Source: Microbacteriaceae bacterium VKM Ac-2855 (GTDB lineage: Bacteria; Actinomycetota; Actinomycetes; Actinomycetales; Microbacteriaceae). From it: a stretch of DNA of 64,000 nt. Each line of letters begins with the position of its first letter. The stretch's first letter is position 1. The position numbers and the translations under genes were made by a program. The notes below the pieces were generated by a model. The model was given only the letters and a program-made list of their open reading frames with translations. It was not told where the DNA came from and did not search any database. Below are positions 9,563 through 19,103 of the stretch, one piece after another. The stretch is from contig JABMLG010000001.1 in the NCBI GenBank assembly GCA_013204985.1, positions 124,001 through 188,000 on the forward strand, given 5' to 3'.

Positions 9563-10900
9563 ATGGACAAGCAACGGGACTTCGTTCTTCGCACTATTGA
9601 AGAGCGAGGGATCAAATTCGTTCGCCTCTGGTTCACCGACGTCGTGGGCACGCTGAAATCGGTCGCGATCGCGCCGGCCGAGGTCGAAGGAGCGTTCGCG
9701 GAGGGCCTCGGTTTCGATGGTTCCGCGATCGAGGGTCTCACCCGTTCGTTCGAGGCCGACGTCCTGGCGCACCCGGATCCGTCGACCTTCCAGATCCTGC
9801 CCTGGCGGGGCGAGATCGACCCGACGGCGCGGATGTTCTGCGACATCACCACTCCCGATGGACAACCCGCCGTCGCCGACCCGCGCAACGTGCTCAAGCG
9901 CACTCTCGCGAAGGCGGCCGAGCGCGGCTTCACGTTCTACACGCACCCCGAGATCGAGTTCTACCTGCTCAAGTCATCGACGTTCGGCGCGGAGGGCCCT
10001 GAGCCCGTCGACTCGGCCGGCTACTTCGACAACGTGCCGGGTGGCACGGCGCACGATTTCCGTCGTCGCTCCGTACGGATGCTCGAGGATCTCGGCATCT
10101 CCGTGGAGTTCAGCCACCACGAGGCCGGGCCGGGTCAGAACGAGATCGACCTGCGTTACGCGGATGCGTTGACCACCGCCGACAACATCATGACGTTCCG
10201 AACGGTGATCAAGGAGGTGGCCATCGAGCAGGGCGTCTACGCGACGTTCATGCCCAAGCCGCTCTCCGGCCACCCGGGGTCCGGAATGCACACCCACTTG
10301 TCGCTCTTCGAGGGCGACGTGAACGCGTTCTACGAGGGCGGGGCGCAGTACCAGCTCTCCAAGCTCGGCCGCCAGTTCATCGCAGGCCTGCTCCGCCACG
10401 CTCCCGAGATCACCGCGGTGACGAACCAGTTCGTCAACTCGTACAAGCGGCTCTGGGGTGGCGACGAGGCGCCGAGCTACGTCTGCTGGGGCCACAACAA
10501 CCGCTCCGCCCTCGTTCGCGTGCCGCTGTACAAGCCCAACAAGGGCCAGTCCTCGCGCATCGAGTATCGGGCGATCGACTCGGCAGCGAACCCCTACCTC
10601 GCCTACTCGCTCATCCTCGCCGCGGGCCTGAAGGGCATCGAAGAGGGCTACGAGCTGCCGCCCGAGGCGGAAGACAATGTGTGGTCGCTCTCGGATGCAG
10701 AGCGTCGCGCCCTCGGCTACAGCCCGCTCCCCGCGAGTCTCGATCGCGCCATCTCACTGATGGAGGAATCGGAACTCGTCGCCGAGACGCTCGGCGAGCA
10801 CGTGTTCAACTACGTGCTGCTGAACAAGCGCAAGGACTGGGCCGAGTACCGCGCCCAGGTCACGCCGTACGAGCTGCGCAGCAACCTCGAGATGCTCTAG
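9563..10900 (+). CDS. glnA2: Type I glutamine synthetase, GlnA2-like (not adenylylatable)
   Basis: Glutamine synthetase fold joining glutamate and ammonia with ATP. The 445-aa product has the active-site motifs GFDGSAIEG, HPEIEFYL, HHEAGPGQNEIDLRY, GSGMHTH and a NRSALVRVP strand. The segment matching the GlnE target loop reads DNVWSL, so tryptophan replaces the adenylylated tyrosine and GlnE should not modify it. It sits directly upstream of glnE, as in mycobacteria. Function beyond glutamine synthesis is uncertain, since several actinobacterial paralogues act on other amines. ATG 9563 follows a GGAAGG ribosome site; a TTG one codon earlier (9560) is possible. Confidence 0.9.
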   Translation: MDKQRDFVLRTIEERGIKFVRLWFTDVVGTLKSVAIAPAEVEGAFAEGLGFDGSAIEGLTRSFEADVLAHPDPSTFQILPWRGEIDPTARMFCDITTPDGQPAVADPRNVLKRTLAKAAERGFTFYTHPEIEFYLLKSSTFGAEGPEPVDSAGYFDNVPGGTAHDFRRRSVRMLEDLGISVEFSHHEAGPGQNEIDLRYADALTTADNIMTFRTVIKEVAIEQGVYATFMPKPLSGHPGSGMHTHLSLFEGDVNAFYEGGAQYQLSKLGRQFIAGLLRHAPEITAVTNQFVNSYKRLWGGDEAPSYVCWGHNNRSALVRVPLYKPNKGQSSRIEYRAIDSAANPYLAYSLILAAGLKGIEEGYELPPEAEDNVWSLSDAERRALGYSPLPASLDRAISLMEESELVAETLGEHVFNYVLLNKRKDWAEYRAQVTPYELRSNLEML

Positions 10901-10922
10901 CTCCACGCTCTCGAACCGCCCG

Positions 10923-13900
10923 ATGCCCCGCGATACGACCAGCCTCAGCGAGTTCGCTCGACTGGGGTTCGTCGATCTCGGTGGCACGAGCGCTCGGCTC
11001 GATGAGGCGGAGAGCCTCGCGGGTCGCTCGCTCGACGGTGTACTTCCGGCGTTCGCGCGAGTCGCGGATCCGGACGCGGCTCTGACACGGCTCATCGACC
11101 TGTTGCGAGCTCATCGTGCTCGGATCGAACCGATCCTCCGCGACGACGCGTCGCTCGAGCGGCTCCTCCTCGTCGCCGGGGGATCCTCGGGGCTGGCCGA
11201 CTTCTTGCATCGGCGACCGAGCGAACTGACCGTGCTCCTCGAACAGTCTTCGACGCTGCCGAGCCGAAGCGAGATGCGCGAGTCCCTTCTCGATTCGGTG
11301 GATGCGCTCGACGGGTTCGCGCGGATCCGTGAAGAGAGCGGGTGGGTGGCCTTGCGCGTTCGGTATCGGCGACTGCTCACCCGCGTCGCGATCTACGACC
11401 TGACTCAGACGGATCCCGTCTCGGCGATCGATCGGGTCACGCGCGCGCTCGCCGATCTCGCCGCCGCGGCGCTGGAGGCCTCGCTCGCCGTCGCCCGCGC
11501 CGATCTCGTGGAGGGAGTCGGGCCCGGGCGCTTCGGCCGCGACGAGGTGGCGGGCACTCGGCTCGCGGTCATCGGGATGGGCAAGGCCGGAGCGTCCGAA
11601 CTGAACTATGTCAGCGACGTCGATGTCATCTTCGTCGCCGAGGGCGACGAAGAGAATGGTCTGTCGAACGCCAGGGCGCTCGATATAGCGACCCGTCTCG
11701 CCGTGATGCTGATGCGCGGGATCAGCGCACTGGCCACGGAGCCGGAGCTGTGGGAGGTCGATCCCAATCTGCGGCCAGAGGGCAAGCAGGGTGCACTGGT
11801 GCGAACGCTGTCGTCGCACATCGCCTATTACGACCGGTGGGCGAAGAGTTGGGAGTTCCAGGCGCTGCTGAAGGCGCGGCCGCTGGCGGGCGATCTCGAG
11901 CTGGGCCGCGCCTACGTCGATGCCGTAGCCCCGAAGGTGTGGACCAGCGCCTCGCGAGAGAACTTCGTCGAGTCGGTGCAGAAGATGCGGGAGCGCGTCA
12001 CCGAGAACATCCCGTCAGCCGATGTGCACTACCAGCTCAAACTCGGTCCGGGCGGCTTGCGCGACATCGAATTCACGGTGCAGCTGTTGCAACTCGTGCA
12101 CGGTCAACTCGACGACGAGATCCGGATGCCCGGCACGTTGCTGGCGCTCGGCGCTCTCGCCGAGCGAGGCTACATCGGTCGGATCGAGGCGGCCGAATTC
12201 GCTCAGGATTACCGGGCGCTCCGGTTGCTCGAGCATCGTCTGCAGCTGCGACAGTTGCGCCGCACGCACATGATGCCGCGCGATGAGCGCGAACTGCGCA
12301 CCCTGGCTCGAGCGAGCGGGCTCGCCGCCGGAGCCGATGAACTCCTCGAACGCTGGAACCGGATCAAGCACCGGGTGCGGGGATTGCACGAGCGGTTGTT
12401 CTACCGTCCGCTGCTGTCCGCGGTGGCGGCGCTCCAAGACGGAGGCGCCGAGCTCAGCAGTGCACAGGCAGAGGCGCGACTCGCGGCTATCGGTTTCACG
12501 GACCCCCGAGGCGCCCTCGGTCACATCGGCGCGATGACCTCCGGAGTGTCTCGGCGCGCCACGATCCAGCGTCATCTGTTGCCGGTCATGCTGCAGTGGT
12601 TCGCCGACGGAGCCGACCCTGACTACGGCTTGTTGGCCTTCCGTCGGTTAAGCGACACTCTGGGCGGAACGCACTGGTTCCTTCGGATGCTGCGCGACTC
12701 CACCGGCGCCGCGAAGAGGCTGACGACGGTGCTGGCCGGTTCGCGCTTCGTGGGCGAGCTGCTGGACCGGAGCCCGGAAGCCGCGGCGTGGCTGGAGAAC
12801 GACGAGGAACTGCGCCCGCGGACGCAGAGCCAACTGGAGGACGAGTCCCGCGCCGTACTGGCCCGGCACGAGGCTCCGGATTCGGTCGCTGCGGCGATGC
12901 GAGGAGCCCGGCGTCGCGAGGTGCTCCGATTGGCGATCGGTTCGATCGTCGGGCTGTGCACCATCCACGAGGTCGCCGTCGGGCTGACCGCCATCAACGA
13001 TGCGCTGCTGGACGGTGTGCTGACCGCGATCCGACGCGCCTCTGCGGATCGACCGGGCGCCGATCTCGAGTTCGCCGTGATCGGAATGGGGCGCTACGGG
13101 GGAGCCGAGCTCGGATTCGGATCCGACGCCGATGTGATGTACGTGTATCGCTCGGCCGGCGACCCGCAGGAGGCGCAGAACTACGCCAAATTCCTCGTGA
13201 CCGAACTGACTCGTCTCACGGAGGACGCTCGCCTGCCCATCGATCTCGATATCGGTCTGCGCCCCGAGGGAAAGAACGGCGCCGTCGTGCGGTCGCTCGA
13301 CTCCTACGCCGCGTACTACGCGCGCTGGTCGCTGACGTGGGAAGCGCAAGCGCTGCTGCGTGCGACCGGTGTGGCCGGCGACGTCGCCTTGCAGCACGAC
13401 TTCGAGGCGCTCGCCGACAGCACTCGATACCCCGCCGCGATCCCGGACCGCGACGTGCGTGAGGTGAAGCGGATCAAGGCGCGCGTCGAGAACGAACGTC
13501 TGCCCCAAGGCGCCGACCCCGCGCGTCACCTGAAGCTCGGGCGCGGGTCGCTCAGCGATGTCGAGTGGTTCGTGCAGTTGCTGCAGCTGCAGCACGGTCA
13601 TCGCCTACCGGATCTCCGCACGACTTCGACGCTGGTGGCGCTCGACGTCGCCGAACATGCGGGGCTCGTCGCGGCGTCGGATGCGGACAAACTGCGGGCG
13701 GCGTGGGTCTTCGCTTCACGGGCGCGCTCCGCGATCACGCTGTGGACCAACAAGACGCTCGATGTCCTGCCGACCGACAGGATGCAGCTCGAGGGTGTCG
13801 CCCGGCTGCTGGAGTATCCAGCGGGCTCGGCGAGCCGTCTGGAGGACGATTACCTCGGAGTCACCCGCCGTTCGCGATCCGTCTTCGAGCGCCTCTTCTA

Positions 13901-13937
13901 CGGCCCGCCCGAGCGCAGCGACCGCAGCTACCGCTAG
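10923..13937 (+). CDS. glnE: Bifunctional glutamine synthetase adenylyltransferase/deadenylylase
   Basis: Adds and removes AMP on a tyrosine of glutamine synthetase in response to nitrogen status. The 1004-aa protein has two nucleotidyltransferase domains in tandem: the N-terminal (removal) half has GMGKAGASELNYVSDVDVIF near residue 218 and the C-terminal (addition) half has GMGRYGGAELGFGSDADVMY near residue 720, each with the G-(G/A)-x-E-x-x-x-x-S-D-x-D metal motif. RPEGK and KLGPGGLRD / KLGRGSLSD elements repeat in both halves. It follows glnA2 by 22 bases. Its expected substrate is GlnA1 (17596-19020). Confidence 0.95.
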   Translation: MPRDTTSLSEFARLGFVDLGGTSARLDEAESLAGRSLDGVLPAFARVADPDAALTRLIDLLRAHRARIEPILRDDASLERLLLVAGGSSGLADFLHRRPSELTVLLEQSSTLPSRSEMRESLLDSVDALDGFARIREESGWVALRVRYRRLLTRVAIYDLTQTDPVSAIDRVTRALADLAAAALEASLAVARADLVEGVGPGRFGRDEVAGTRLAVIGMGKAGASELNYVSDVDVIFVAEGDEENGLSNARALDIATRLAVMLMRGISALATEPELWEVDPNLRPEGKQGALVRTLSSHIAYYDRWAKSWEFQALLKARPLAGDLELGRAYVDAVAPKVWTSASRENFVESVQKMRERVTENIPSADVHYQLKLGPGGLRDIEFTVQLLQLVHGQLDDEIRMPGTLLALGALAERGYIGRIEAAEFAQDYRALRLLEHRLQLRQLRRTHMMPRDERELRTLARASGLAAGADELLERWNRIKHRVRGLHERLFYRPLLSAVAALQDGGAELSSAQAEARLAAIGFTDPRGALGHIGAMTSGVSRRATIQRHLLPVMLQWFADGADPDYGLLAFRRLSDTLGGTHWFLRMLRDSTGAAKRLTTVLAGSRFVGELLDRSPEAAAWLENDEELRPRTQSQLEDESRAVLARHEAPDSVAAAMRGARRREVLRLAIGSIVGLCTIHEVAVGLTAINDALLDGVLTAIRRASADRPGADLEFAVIGMGRYGGAELGFGSDADVMYVYRSAGDPQEAQNYAKFLVTELTRLTEDARLPIDLDIGLRPEGKNGAVVRSLDSYAAYYARWSLTWEAQALLRATGVAGDVALQHDFEALADSTRYPAAIPDRDVREVKRIKARVENERLPQGADPARHLKLGRGSLSDVEWFVQLLQLQHGHRLPDLRTTSTLVALDVAEHAGLVAASDADKLRAAWVFASRARSAITLWTNKTLDVLPTDRMQLEGVARLLEYPAGSASRLEDDYLGVTRRSRSVFERLFYGPPERSDRSYR

Positions 13938-14068
13938 GTCCGGAGCCGGGCGCCGCACTTCTCAAGAGATCGACCACGAGATCGAGTGGGCTCGCCGCTG
14001 CGCGCACCGCGCCGTGATCAGTAAGCGTCTGAAAACGCCGCGGCGCGACCCGCGATCGCCCGAAAGCC

Positions 14069-14563
14069 TCAGCTTCCGCTCGAGGGGGATGGCGTTGCGG
14101 CCTCGTCGGGCGTGGGCGGGGTGGGTGCCGTGCCGTCGGTGTGCGGCGTGGGTGCCGTGCCGTCGGTGGGCGGGGCGGGTGGCATCGGTGCCGTGCCGTC
14201 GGTCGGCGGCGTGGGTGCCGTGCCGTCGGTGGGCGGGGCGGGCCGTGCGCCCGGGCCGTCGACGCCGGGAGCGGCGGGTCCGCACGCGGACGGCGCGGGT
14301 CCGGCCGGCGCAGGCGCATCCGTGCCGACGGCGGGCGGCTGTTGCGGTTCCGTCGGTTCGGAGGGCGCCGACGGCGCGGTCGGCGCTGCGCTCGGTGCGG
14401 TCGTCGTCGTCGTCGATGTCGACGACGGAGTGTCGGCTGCGAAGGCGGCCGTCGCGCCGATCGTAGCCAGGCTCAGCGCGCCTGCGGCGACGAGGACGGC
14501 CACACGGGTTCGGTTACGGGGCGCCGACTTCTTCTCGCCCTGTGTGTTGTTCTGCTCTGACAT
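14069..14563 (-). CDS. Secreted Pro/Thr-rich repeat protein
   Basis: Unknown function. The 164-aa product starts at ATG 14563 after a strong GAGGAAA ribosome site. A basic N-terminus is followed by a hydrophobic core (residues about 20-40) and an AFA-AD cleavage site, so it is probably exported by Sec with cleavage after residue 43. The mature part is unstructured: a Ser/Thr run, a Pro/Ala-rich stretch with one cysteine, then four copies of PTDGTAP. No sorting signal or second membrane segment is visible. It is divergent from the response regulator gene at 14722 and could be its target (inference from position). Confidence 0.75.
   Translation of the reverse strand: MSEQNNTQGEKKSAPRNRTRVAVLVAAGALSLATIGATAAFAADTPSSTSTTTTTAPSAAPTAPSAPSEPTEPQQPPAVGTDAPAPAGPAPSACGPAAPGVDGPGARPAPPTDGTAPTPPTDGTAPMPPAPPTDGTAPTPHTDGTAPTPPTPDEAATPSPSSGS
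14124..14230. repeat. In-gene repeats coding for PTDGTAP
   Basis: A 17-base core GGTGCCGTGCCGTCGGT (plus strand) occurs at 14124, 14151, 14187 and 14214. Spacings are 27, 36 and 27 bases, all multiples of three, so copy-number changes would keep the frame of the secreted protein. Confidence 0.85.
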
Positions 14564-14587
14564 GGTTTCCTCTTCGGTTCGGCCCGT

Positions 14588-14609
14588 GCCGAGCCCTGCT
14601 GGGCTCGGC
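14588..14609 (-). promoter_or_regulatory. Perfect hairpin in the leader of the secreted repeat protein
   Basis: GCCGAGCCC (14588-14596) and GGGCTCGGC (14601-14609) form a 9-bp inverted repeat with a TGCT loop, 24 bases upstream of the ATG at 14563. It could be an mRNA structure or a dyad operator in the shared control region. Confidence 0.5.
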
Positions 14610-14709
14610 TGCATCCGGGTTCCATGTCAGATTCGAAGACCGGTCTGAAGCGATGCTTAAGGTCAGGGAGTACCCAGACGCCGCATAGCTGCGGGCGAAG
14701 GCGGGCTCG

Positions 14710-14715
14710 TACAGT
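14710..14715 (+). promoter_or_regulatory. -10 box of the response regulator gene, leaderless geometry
   Basis: TACAGT ends 6 nt before the ATG at 14722. Confidence 0.5.
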
Positions 14716-14721
14716 GCTCGG

Positions 14722-15387
14722 ATGATCCCCGCCCGCATCCTGCTCGTCGAGGACGACGACGCCATCCGCACGTCGATCGAGACGGCCTTGCGTGCTGAAC
14801 ACTTCGTCACCCGTGCGCTCGCAGGCGGGGTCGATCTGAACCGCCATCTCGCCGAATTCGTGCCCGACCTCGTCCTTCTCGACTGGATGCTGCCGGGCCC
14901 GAGCGGAATCGCATTGGCGGAGAGGATCCGCCGCGGAAGCGATGCCGCCGTGATCATGGTGACCGCGCGCGACGCCGTCGATGACCGTCTGCGCGGGTTC
15001 GCGGAAGGCGTCGACGACTACGTGCTGAAGCCGTTCGTGCTCGCTGAGCTGATCGCTCGGGTGAGTGCCGTGTTACGGCGCCGCGGTCGTCTCCCCACCG
15101 TCATCGAGATCGGTGATCTGATCGTCGAACCGGATGCCGGTAGCGCTCGACGCAACGGCGTTTCGCTCGATCTGACCGCGACGGAGTTCCGCCTGCTGGC
15201 GTTCTTCGCCGCGAGTCGCGGACGCACGCTCAGCAAGACGCAGATCCTGACGCAGGTGTGGGGGTACGACTACCAGGATCCGAATCTGGTCGAGGTGCAC
15301 GTGAGTGCGCTGCGCAAGAAGCTGGAGGCCAACGGCGAGAGAGTGATCCACACGCTCCGGGGTATCGGCTACCGGGTCGACGCGTGA
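14722..15387 (+). CDS. OmpR/PhoB-family response regulator
   Basis: Cytoplasmic transcription regulator, 221 aa. The receiver domain has the acidic pocket VEDDD (residues 9-13), the phospho-acceptor Asp54 in LLDWMLPG, Thr81 and Lys103 in VLKPF. The C-terminal winged helix (about 128-221) has the LTATEFRLL, VWGYDY, VDVH-like VEVHVSALRKKLE and RGIGYRV elements of the PhoB class. Its stop overlaps the GTG of the sensor kinase gene (GTGA at 15384-15387), so the pair is translationally coupled. The stimulus is not evident. Confidence 0.93.
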   Translation: MIPARILLVEDDDAIRTSIETALRAEHFVTRALAGGVDLNRHLAEFVPDLVLLDWMLPGPSGIALAERIRRGSDAAVIMVTARDAVDDRLRGFAEGVDDYVLKPFVLAELIARVSAVLRRRGRLPTVIEIGDLIVEPDAGSARRNGVSLDLTATEFRLLAFFAASRGRTLSKTQILTQVWGYDYQDPNLVEVHVSALRKKLEANGERVIHTLRGIGYRVDA

Positions 15388-16940
15388 CCAGACGAGCGAC
15401 ACCGACTCCAATGATCGAGCGTCTCCAGACCGGTTCGTTGCGGCTGCGTACGGTACTCGCCGTGGTCGCTCTTCTCGCCGTGCTCCTGATCGCGCTGTCG
15501 GTGACCGTTGAGGCGGTGCTCGGAGCTCGCTTGCGCGCACAGATCGAGGAGCGCTTGGCGGATCGGGCGGCCGCTGCGGCGGCGCTCGTGGGAACCATCG
15601 CGGATGACGATCTCGCCTCGCGCCTCTCGGCTCAGGGCGTTGCGGTGATGATCACCAGCCCGGACGGCGAGGCCGTCGTCGCGGGACCGAGTCCGGACGA
15701 GTTGCGCGCGGGTCCCGCCGCCACCGATCGGCTGCAGGAACCGCCGGGACCGGCGGATCCCGAGGCGCCAACGGGGACGGCGATCCCCGCCCCGGAGGTC
15801 GGGGCGGCCACCGTGAGCGTCGCCTCGACCACCGTCACAGGTGACGACGAGGTGATCACGCTGTCCTCGACACTCAGTGACGGCACGCGGCTGGTTCTCA
15901 CCGCGGACGCGTCGTCGGTCGAGTCGACGCTCACGTCACTGCGGGCCATCATGCTCGCGGTCGGCGCCGCCTTCCTTCTCGCCGCGGCCGGCGCGCTGGT
16001 CTTCGTGGTCGGGCGTACGCTCCGCCCCCTGGAGCGGATGACCTCGGTGGCTCGGGACATCGGGCGAGGGGACCGCGGCCGCCGGTTGCATCCGTCGCGG
16101 CCCCAGACGGAGTTGGGCCGTGCGGCGACCGCGTTCGATGAGATGCTCGACGATCTCGAACGCGCCGAGCACACCGCGGTCGCGTCGGAACTCCGGATGC
16201 GAGCATTCGTCTCCGATGCGGCCCACGAACTGCGTACCCCCGTCGCCGGTATCCAGGCGGCCGCGGACGGGCTCATCCGCGCCGAGGGAACCGACATCGA
16301 ACGGGACCGACTCGCCGTGCACGTCGTTCGTGAGTCGTTGCGCGCCGGGCGCCTCATCCAGGACCTTCTCCTGATGGCGCGACTCGATGAGGGGCTGAGC
16401 CTGCGGCTGCACGCCGTCGATGTGGACGCCGCCGCACGTGTTGCCGTCGAGCGTCAGTCGATGCGGGGGTCGGGCGTCATCATCGACCTCCGCAGCGATG
16501 CAGCTGCGCCGCCGGTCTCCGCGGACTCGGATCGTCTCGACCAGATACTCGGAAACCTGCTCGACAACGCCGCGCGCTTCGCCGCGACCCGGATCGATGT
16601 CACGGTCAGCGTCGACCCGCGTGATGTGCTCGTTCTGGTGGAGGATGACGGCCCGGGGATCCCCGAGGCCGAACGCGACCGCATCTTCGATCGCCTCGTC
16701 CGCCTCGACTCGGCGCGGAACAGATCCGGCGGCGGATCGGGACTGGGCCTTCCCATCGCCCGCGGTCTCGCGCGCGCGATGGGCGGAGAACTGGAATGCC
16801 TTCCAGGCTCGGTTGGAGCGCGGTTCCGCATGGTTCTGCCGCGCGTCGACAACATCGCGCTGGCGGATGCAGATCATTCGATTCACCCCTCCAGCATCCC
16901 CACTGACCCGCAGCACGAGCCGCGAGGCCGCGGACGATGA
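15384..16940 (+). CDS. Membrane sensor histidine kinase
   Basis: Partner of the preceding response regulator; GTG start 15384 overlaps its stop. The 518-aa protein has a first membrane segment (about residues 23-43), an extracellular part of about 145 residues that is rich in Ala, Pro and Thr, a second membrane segment (about 192-212), HAMP, then a HisKA domain with phospho-acceptor His281 in AAHELRTP, and a HATPase domain with N-box NLLDNAARFA, DDGPGIP and GGGSGLGLPIA. A second in-frame start (ATG 15411) exists. The ligand is unknown. Confidence 0.92.
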   Translation: MTRRATPTPMIERLQTGSLRLRTVLAVVALLAVLLIALSVTVEAVLGARLRAQIEERLADRAAAAAALVGTIADDDLASRLSAQGVAVMITSPDGEAVVAGPSPDELRAGPAATDRLQEPPGPADPEAPTGTAIPAPEVGAATVSVASTTVTGDDEVITLSSTLSDGTRLVLTADASSVESTLTSLRAIMLAVGAAFLLAAAGALVFVVGRTLRPLERMTSVARDIGRGDRGRRLHPSRPQTELGRAATAFDEMLDDLERAEHTAVASELRMRAFVSDAAHELRTPVAGIQAAADGLIRAEGTDIERDRLAVHVVRESLRAGRLIQDLLLMARLDEGLSLRLHAVDVDAAARVAVERQSMRGSGVIIDLRSDAAAPPVSADSDRLDQILGNLLDNAARFAATRIDVTVSVDPRDVLVLVEDDGPGIPEAERDRIFDRLVRLDSARNRSGGGSGLGLPIARGLARAMGGELECLPGSVGARFRMVLPRVDNIALADADHSIHPSSIPTDPQHEPRGRGR

Positions 16941-16952
16941 CAACCGGCCGGA

Positions 16953-17420
16953 TCAGTAGGTGTACGACTCGCCGACCGGGGCGGGTACGCCGGCTTCGGC
17001 GCACACACGATCGATCTGCATTCCGGCGATCGCTTCCGCCTGTCCGATGGGCACATCCGAGGGAATTCCGTCGAGGGCGTTCGCGAAACTCGTCAGCTGA
17101 CCGGCCATGAATTCGTCGGCCTGCGGCACCACCGCCCGCAGATCGATCGCGTACTGGACGAGGTCGCCTGAGTCGTACCAGCGGTCGGTCAGCGCGTAGT
17201 AGTCCAGACACGCCGTGTTGTTCACCACGGCGGCGTCCGTCGTCGTCGGCAGGGGCGACGGCGCCACGTTCGGCCGCGACCACGCGGGTGCTGCGGATGC
17301 GGTCGGCGAGGTCGGGATCGACGGCGACGGGGCAGCGGGCTCGCCGCCGGTGCATCCGCTGGTCGTGAGCGCGACGGCGGCAACGAGAACCCAGCCAGAC
17401 CGACGCAGAAGAACCTCCAT
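16953..17420 (-). CDS. Putative lipoprotein
   Basis: Unknown function. From ATG 17420 the 155-aa product begins with a short basic stretch, a hydrophobic core and a TSGC lipobox, so Cys23 is the likely lipidated residue. A Pro/Ser/Thr linker (about 26-60) leads to a small helical domain with conserved-looking ACLDYYALTDRWYDSGD and three cysteines overall in the mature protein. An in-frame ATG 66 bases upstream is possible but would bury the signal peptide. It is convergent with the sensor kinase (12-base gap). Confidence 0.75.
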   Translation of the reverse strand: MEVLLRRSGWVLVAAVALTTSGCTGGEPAAPSPSIPTSPTASAAPAWSRPNVAPSPLPTTTDAAVVNNTACLDYYALTDRWYDSGDLVQYAIDLRAVVPQADEFMAGQLTSFANALDGIPSDVPIGQAEAIAGMQIDRVCAEAGVPAPVGESYTY

Positions 17421-17507
17421 CTGCGCCTGGGCGCTCCTCGCCTGTCGAAGCCGGTCGGCCCGGACGTCCTGCGGCGGGTGGATCACGCATTCGCGGGGCC
17501 CGGAACG

Positions 17508-17562
17508 AACGAATCCGCACGAGCTGCTGCTGCGAAGACGCGGCTGCTCGTGCGGATTCGTT
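17508..17562 (-). terminator. Long hairpin after glnA1
   Basis: A perfect 17-bp inverted repeat: AACGAATCCGCACGAGC at 17508-17524 pairs with 17546-17562 around a 21-base loop, 34 bases after the glnA1 stop. There is no T tract, so it may work as a 3' mRNA-stabilising hairpin or a Rho-independent site of the high-GC kind. Confidence 0.6.
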
Positions 17563-17595
17563 GCGGATCGATGCCGCTAGATCGCCCGGATCTCG

Positions 17596-19020
17596 TTACA
17601 CGCCGTAGTAGAGCTCGAACTCGAACGGGTGCGGACGCTGCGCGAGGGGCTTGATCTCCTTCTCGCGCTTGTAGTCGATCCAGGTGTCGATGAGCTCCTG
17701 CGTGAACACGCCACCGGCGAGCAGGTACTCGTGGTCGGCCTCGAGCGCGTCGAGAGCCGCACCCAGGTCGGCGGGAACCTGGGGGATGTTCTTCGCCTCC
17801 TCGGGCGGGAGCTCGTAGAGGTCCTTGTCGACCGGCTCGTGGGGCTCGATGCGGTTCTTGATGCCGTCGATGCCGGCCATCAGCTGGGCCGCGAATGCGA
17901 GGTACGGGTTGCCGGAGGCGTCGGGCGCGCGGAACTCGATGCGCTTGGCCTTCGGGTTGGTGCCCGTGATCGGGATGCGGATCGAAGCCGAACGGTTGCC
18001 GGCCGAGTAGACCAGGTTCACGGGGGCTTCGAAGCCCGGAACCAGTCGGTGGTAGGAGTTCACCGTCGGGTTCGTGAAGGCGAGTACCGACGGAGCGTGC
18101 TTGAGCAGGCCACCGATGTACCAGCGGGCGAGGTCGGACAGGCCGCCGTAGCCGTTCTCGTCGTAGAACAGCGGCTTGCCGTCGTTCCAGAGCGACTGGT
18201 GGGTGTGCATGCCCGAGCCGTTGTCGCCGAAGAGCGGCTTCGGCATGAACGTGGCGGTCTTGCCCCACTGCTCAGCCGTGTTCTTCACGATGTACTTGAA
18301 CTTCAGGATGTCATCGGCCGCGTGCACCATGGTGTCGAAGCGGTAGTTGATCTCGGCCTGGCCGCCGGTGCCCACCTCGTGGTGCGCGCGCTCCAGGATC
18401 AGGCCGGCGTCGATGAGCTTGAGCGAGATGTCGTCGCGCAGGTCGGCCTGCTTGTCGACGGGGCTGACCGGGAAGTAGCCGCCCTTGTAGGGCGTCTTGT
18501 TGCCGAGGTTGCCGCCCTCTTCCTTGCGGCCCGAGTTCCAGGCGCCCTCCTCGGAGTCGACGGAGTAGAAGCTGGAGTACTGGTTCACCTCGTAACGAAC
18601 GTCGTCGAAGATGTAGAACTCGGCCTCGGGAGCGAAGAACGCGGTGTCCGCGATGCCGGTGGAGGCGAGGTACTTCTCGGCCTTCTTGGCGACCTGACGC
18701 GGGTCCTTCGAGTAGATCTCGCCGTTGCGCGGGTTGTAGATGTCGAAGACGAGGATGAGGGTGCGCTCGACGCGGAACGGGTCCACGTATGCAGTGGTCA
18801 CATCCGGGATGAGCTGCATGTCCGACTCGTGGATGTTGGCGAAGCCACGGATCGACGAACCGTCGAACAGCTGGCCGACGGAGAAGAACTCTTCGTCAAC
18901 AGTCGAGGCGGGGATATTGAAGTGCTGCTGCACACCGGGAAGATCGGTGAATCGGATGTCGAGGAACTTGACGTCCGTGTCCTTGATGAACTTGAGCACC
19001 TCGGAAGAATCTTTAAACAT
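17596..19020 (-). CDS. glnA: Type I glutamine synthetase GlnA1 (adenylylatable)
   Basis: Main ammonia-assimilating enzyme, forming a dodecamer that makes glutamine from glutamate, ammonia and ATP. The 474-aa length is standard for GSI-beta. Motifs include [44 protein letters not shown] and NRSASIRIP. The adenylylation loop reads DLYELPPEE with the target at Tyr402, the expected substrate of GlnE at 10923-13937. Start ATG 19020 follows GGAGACC. Upstream lie a recognisable sigma promoter and a GlnR-type operator, so nitrogen control acts on both transcription and enzyme activity. Confidence 0.97.
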   Translation of the reverse strand: MFKDSSEVLKFIKDTDVKFLDIRFTDLPGVQQHFNIPASTVDEEFFSVGQLFDGSSIRGFANIHESDMQLIPDVTTAYVDPFRVERTLILVFDIYNPRNGEIYSKDPRQVAKKAEKYLASTGIADTAFFAPEAEFYIFDDVRYEVNQYSSFYSVDSEEGAWNSGRKEEGGNLGNKTPYKGGYFPVSPVDKQADLRDDISLKLIDAGLILERAHHEVGTGGQAEINYRFDTMVHAADDILKFKYIVKNTAEQWGKTATFMPKPLFGDNGSGMHTHQSLWNDGKPLFYDENGYGGLSDLARWYIGGLLKHAPSVLAFTNPTVNSYHRLVPGFEAPVNLVYSAGNRSASIRIPITGTNPKAKRIEFRAPDASGNPYLAFAAQLMAGIDGIKNRIEPHEPVDKDLYELPPEEAKNIPQVPADLGAALDALEADHEYLLAGGVFTQELIDTWIDYKREKEIKPLAQRPHPFEFELYYGV

Positions 19021-19074
19021 GCAAAGGTCTCCAAATGGCCTGAAACGTGCGACTGCACAGCGCAGCCGCACTTC

Positions 19075-19103
19075 AGGGTAGTCAGGCGGGATTAATGTGT
19101 CAT
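19075..19103 (-). promoter_or_regulatory. glnA1 promoter
   Basis: On the minus strand ATGACA (19103 to 19098, five of six matches to TTGACA), a 17-base spacer, then TACCCT (19080 to 19075) as -10. The expected transcript start gives a leader of roughly 48 bases with a GGAGACC ribosome site. Confidence 0.6.
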
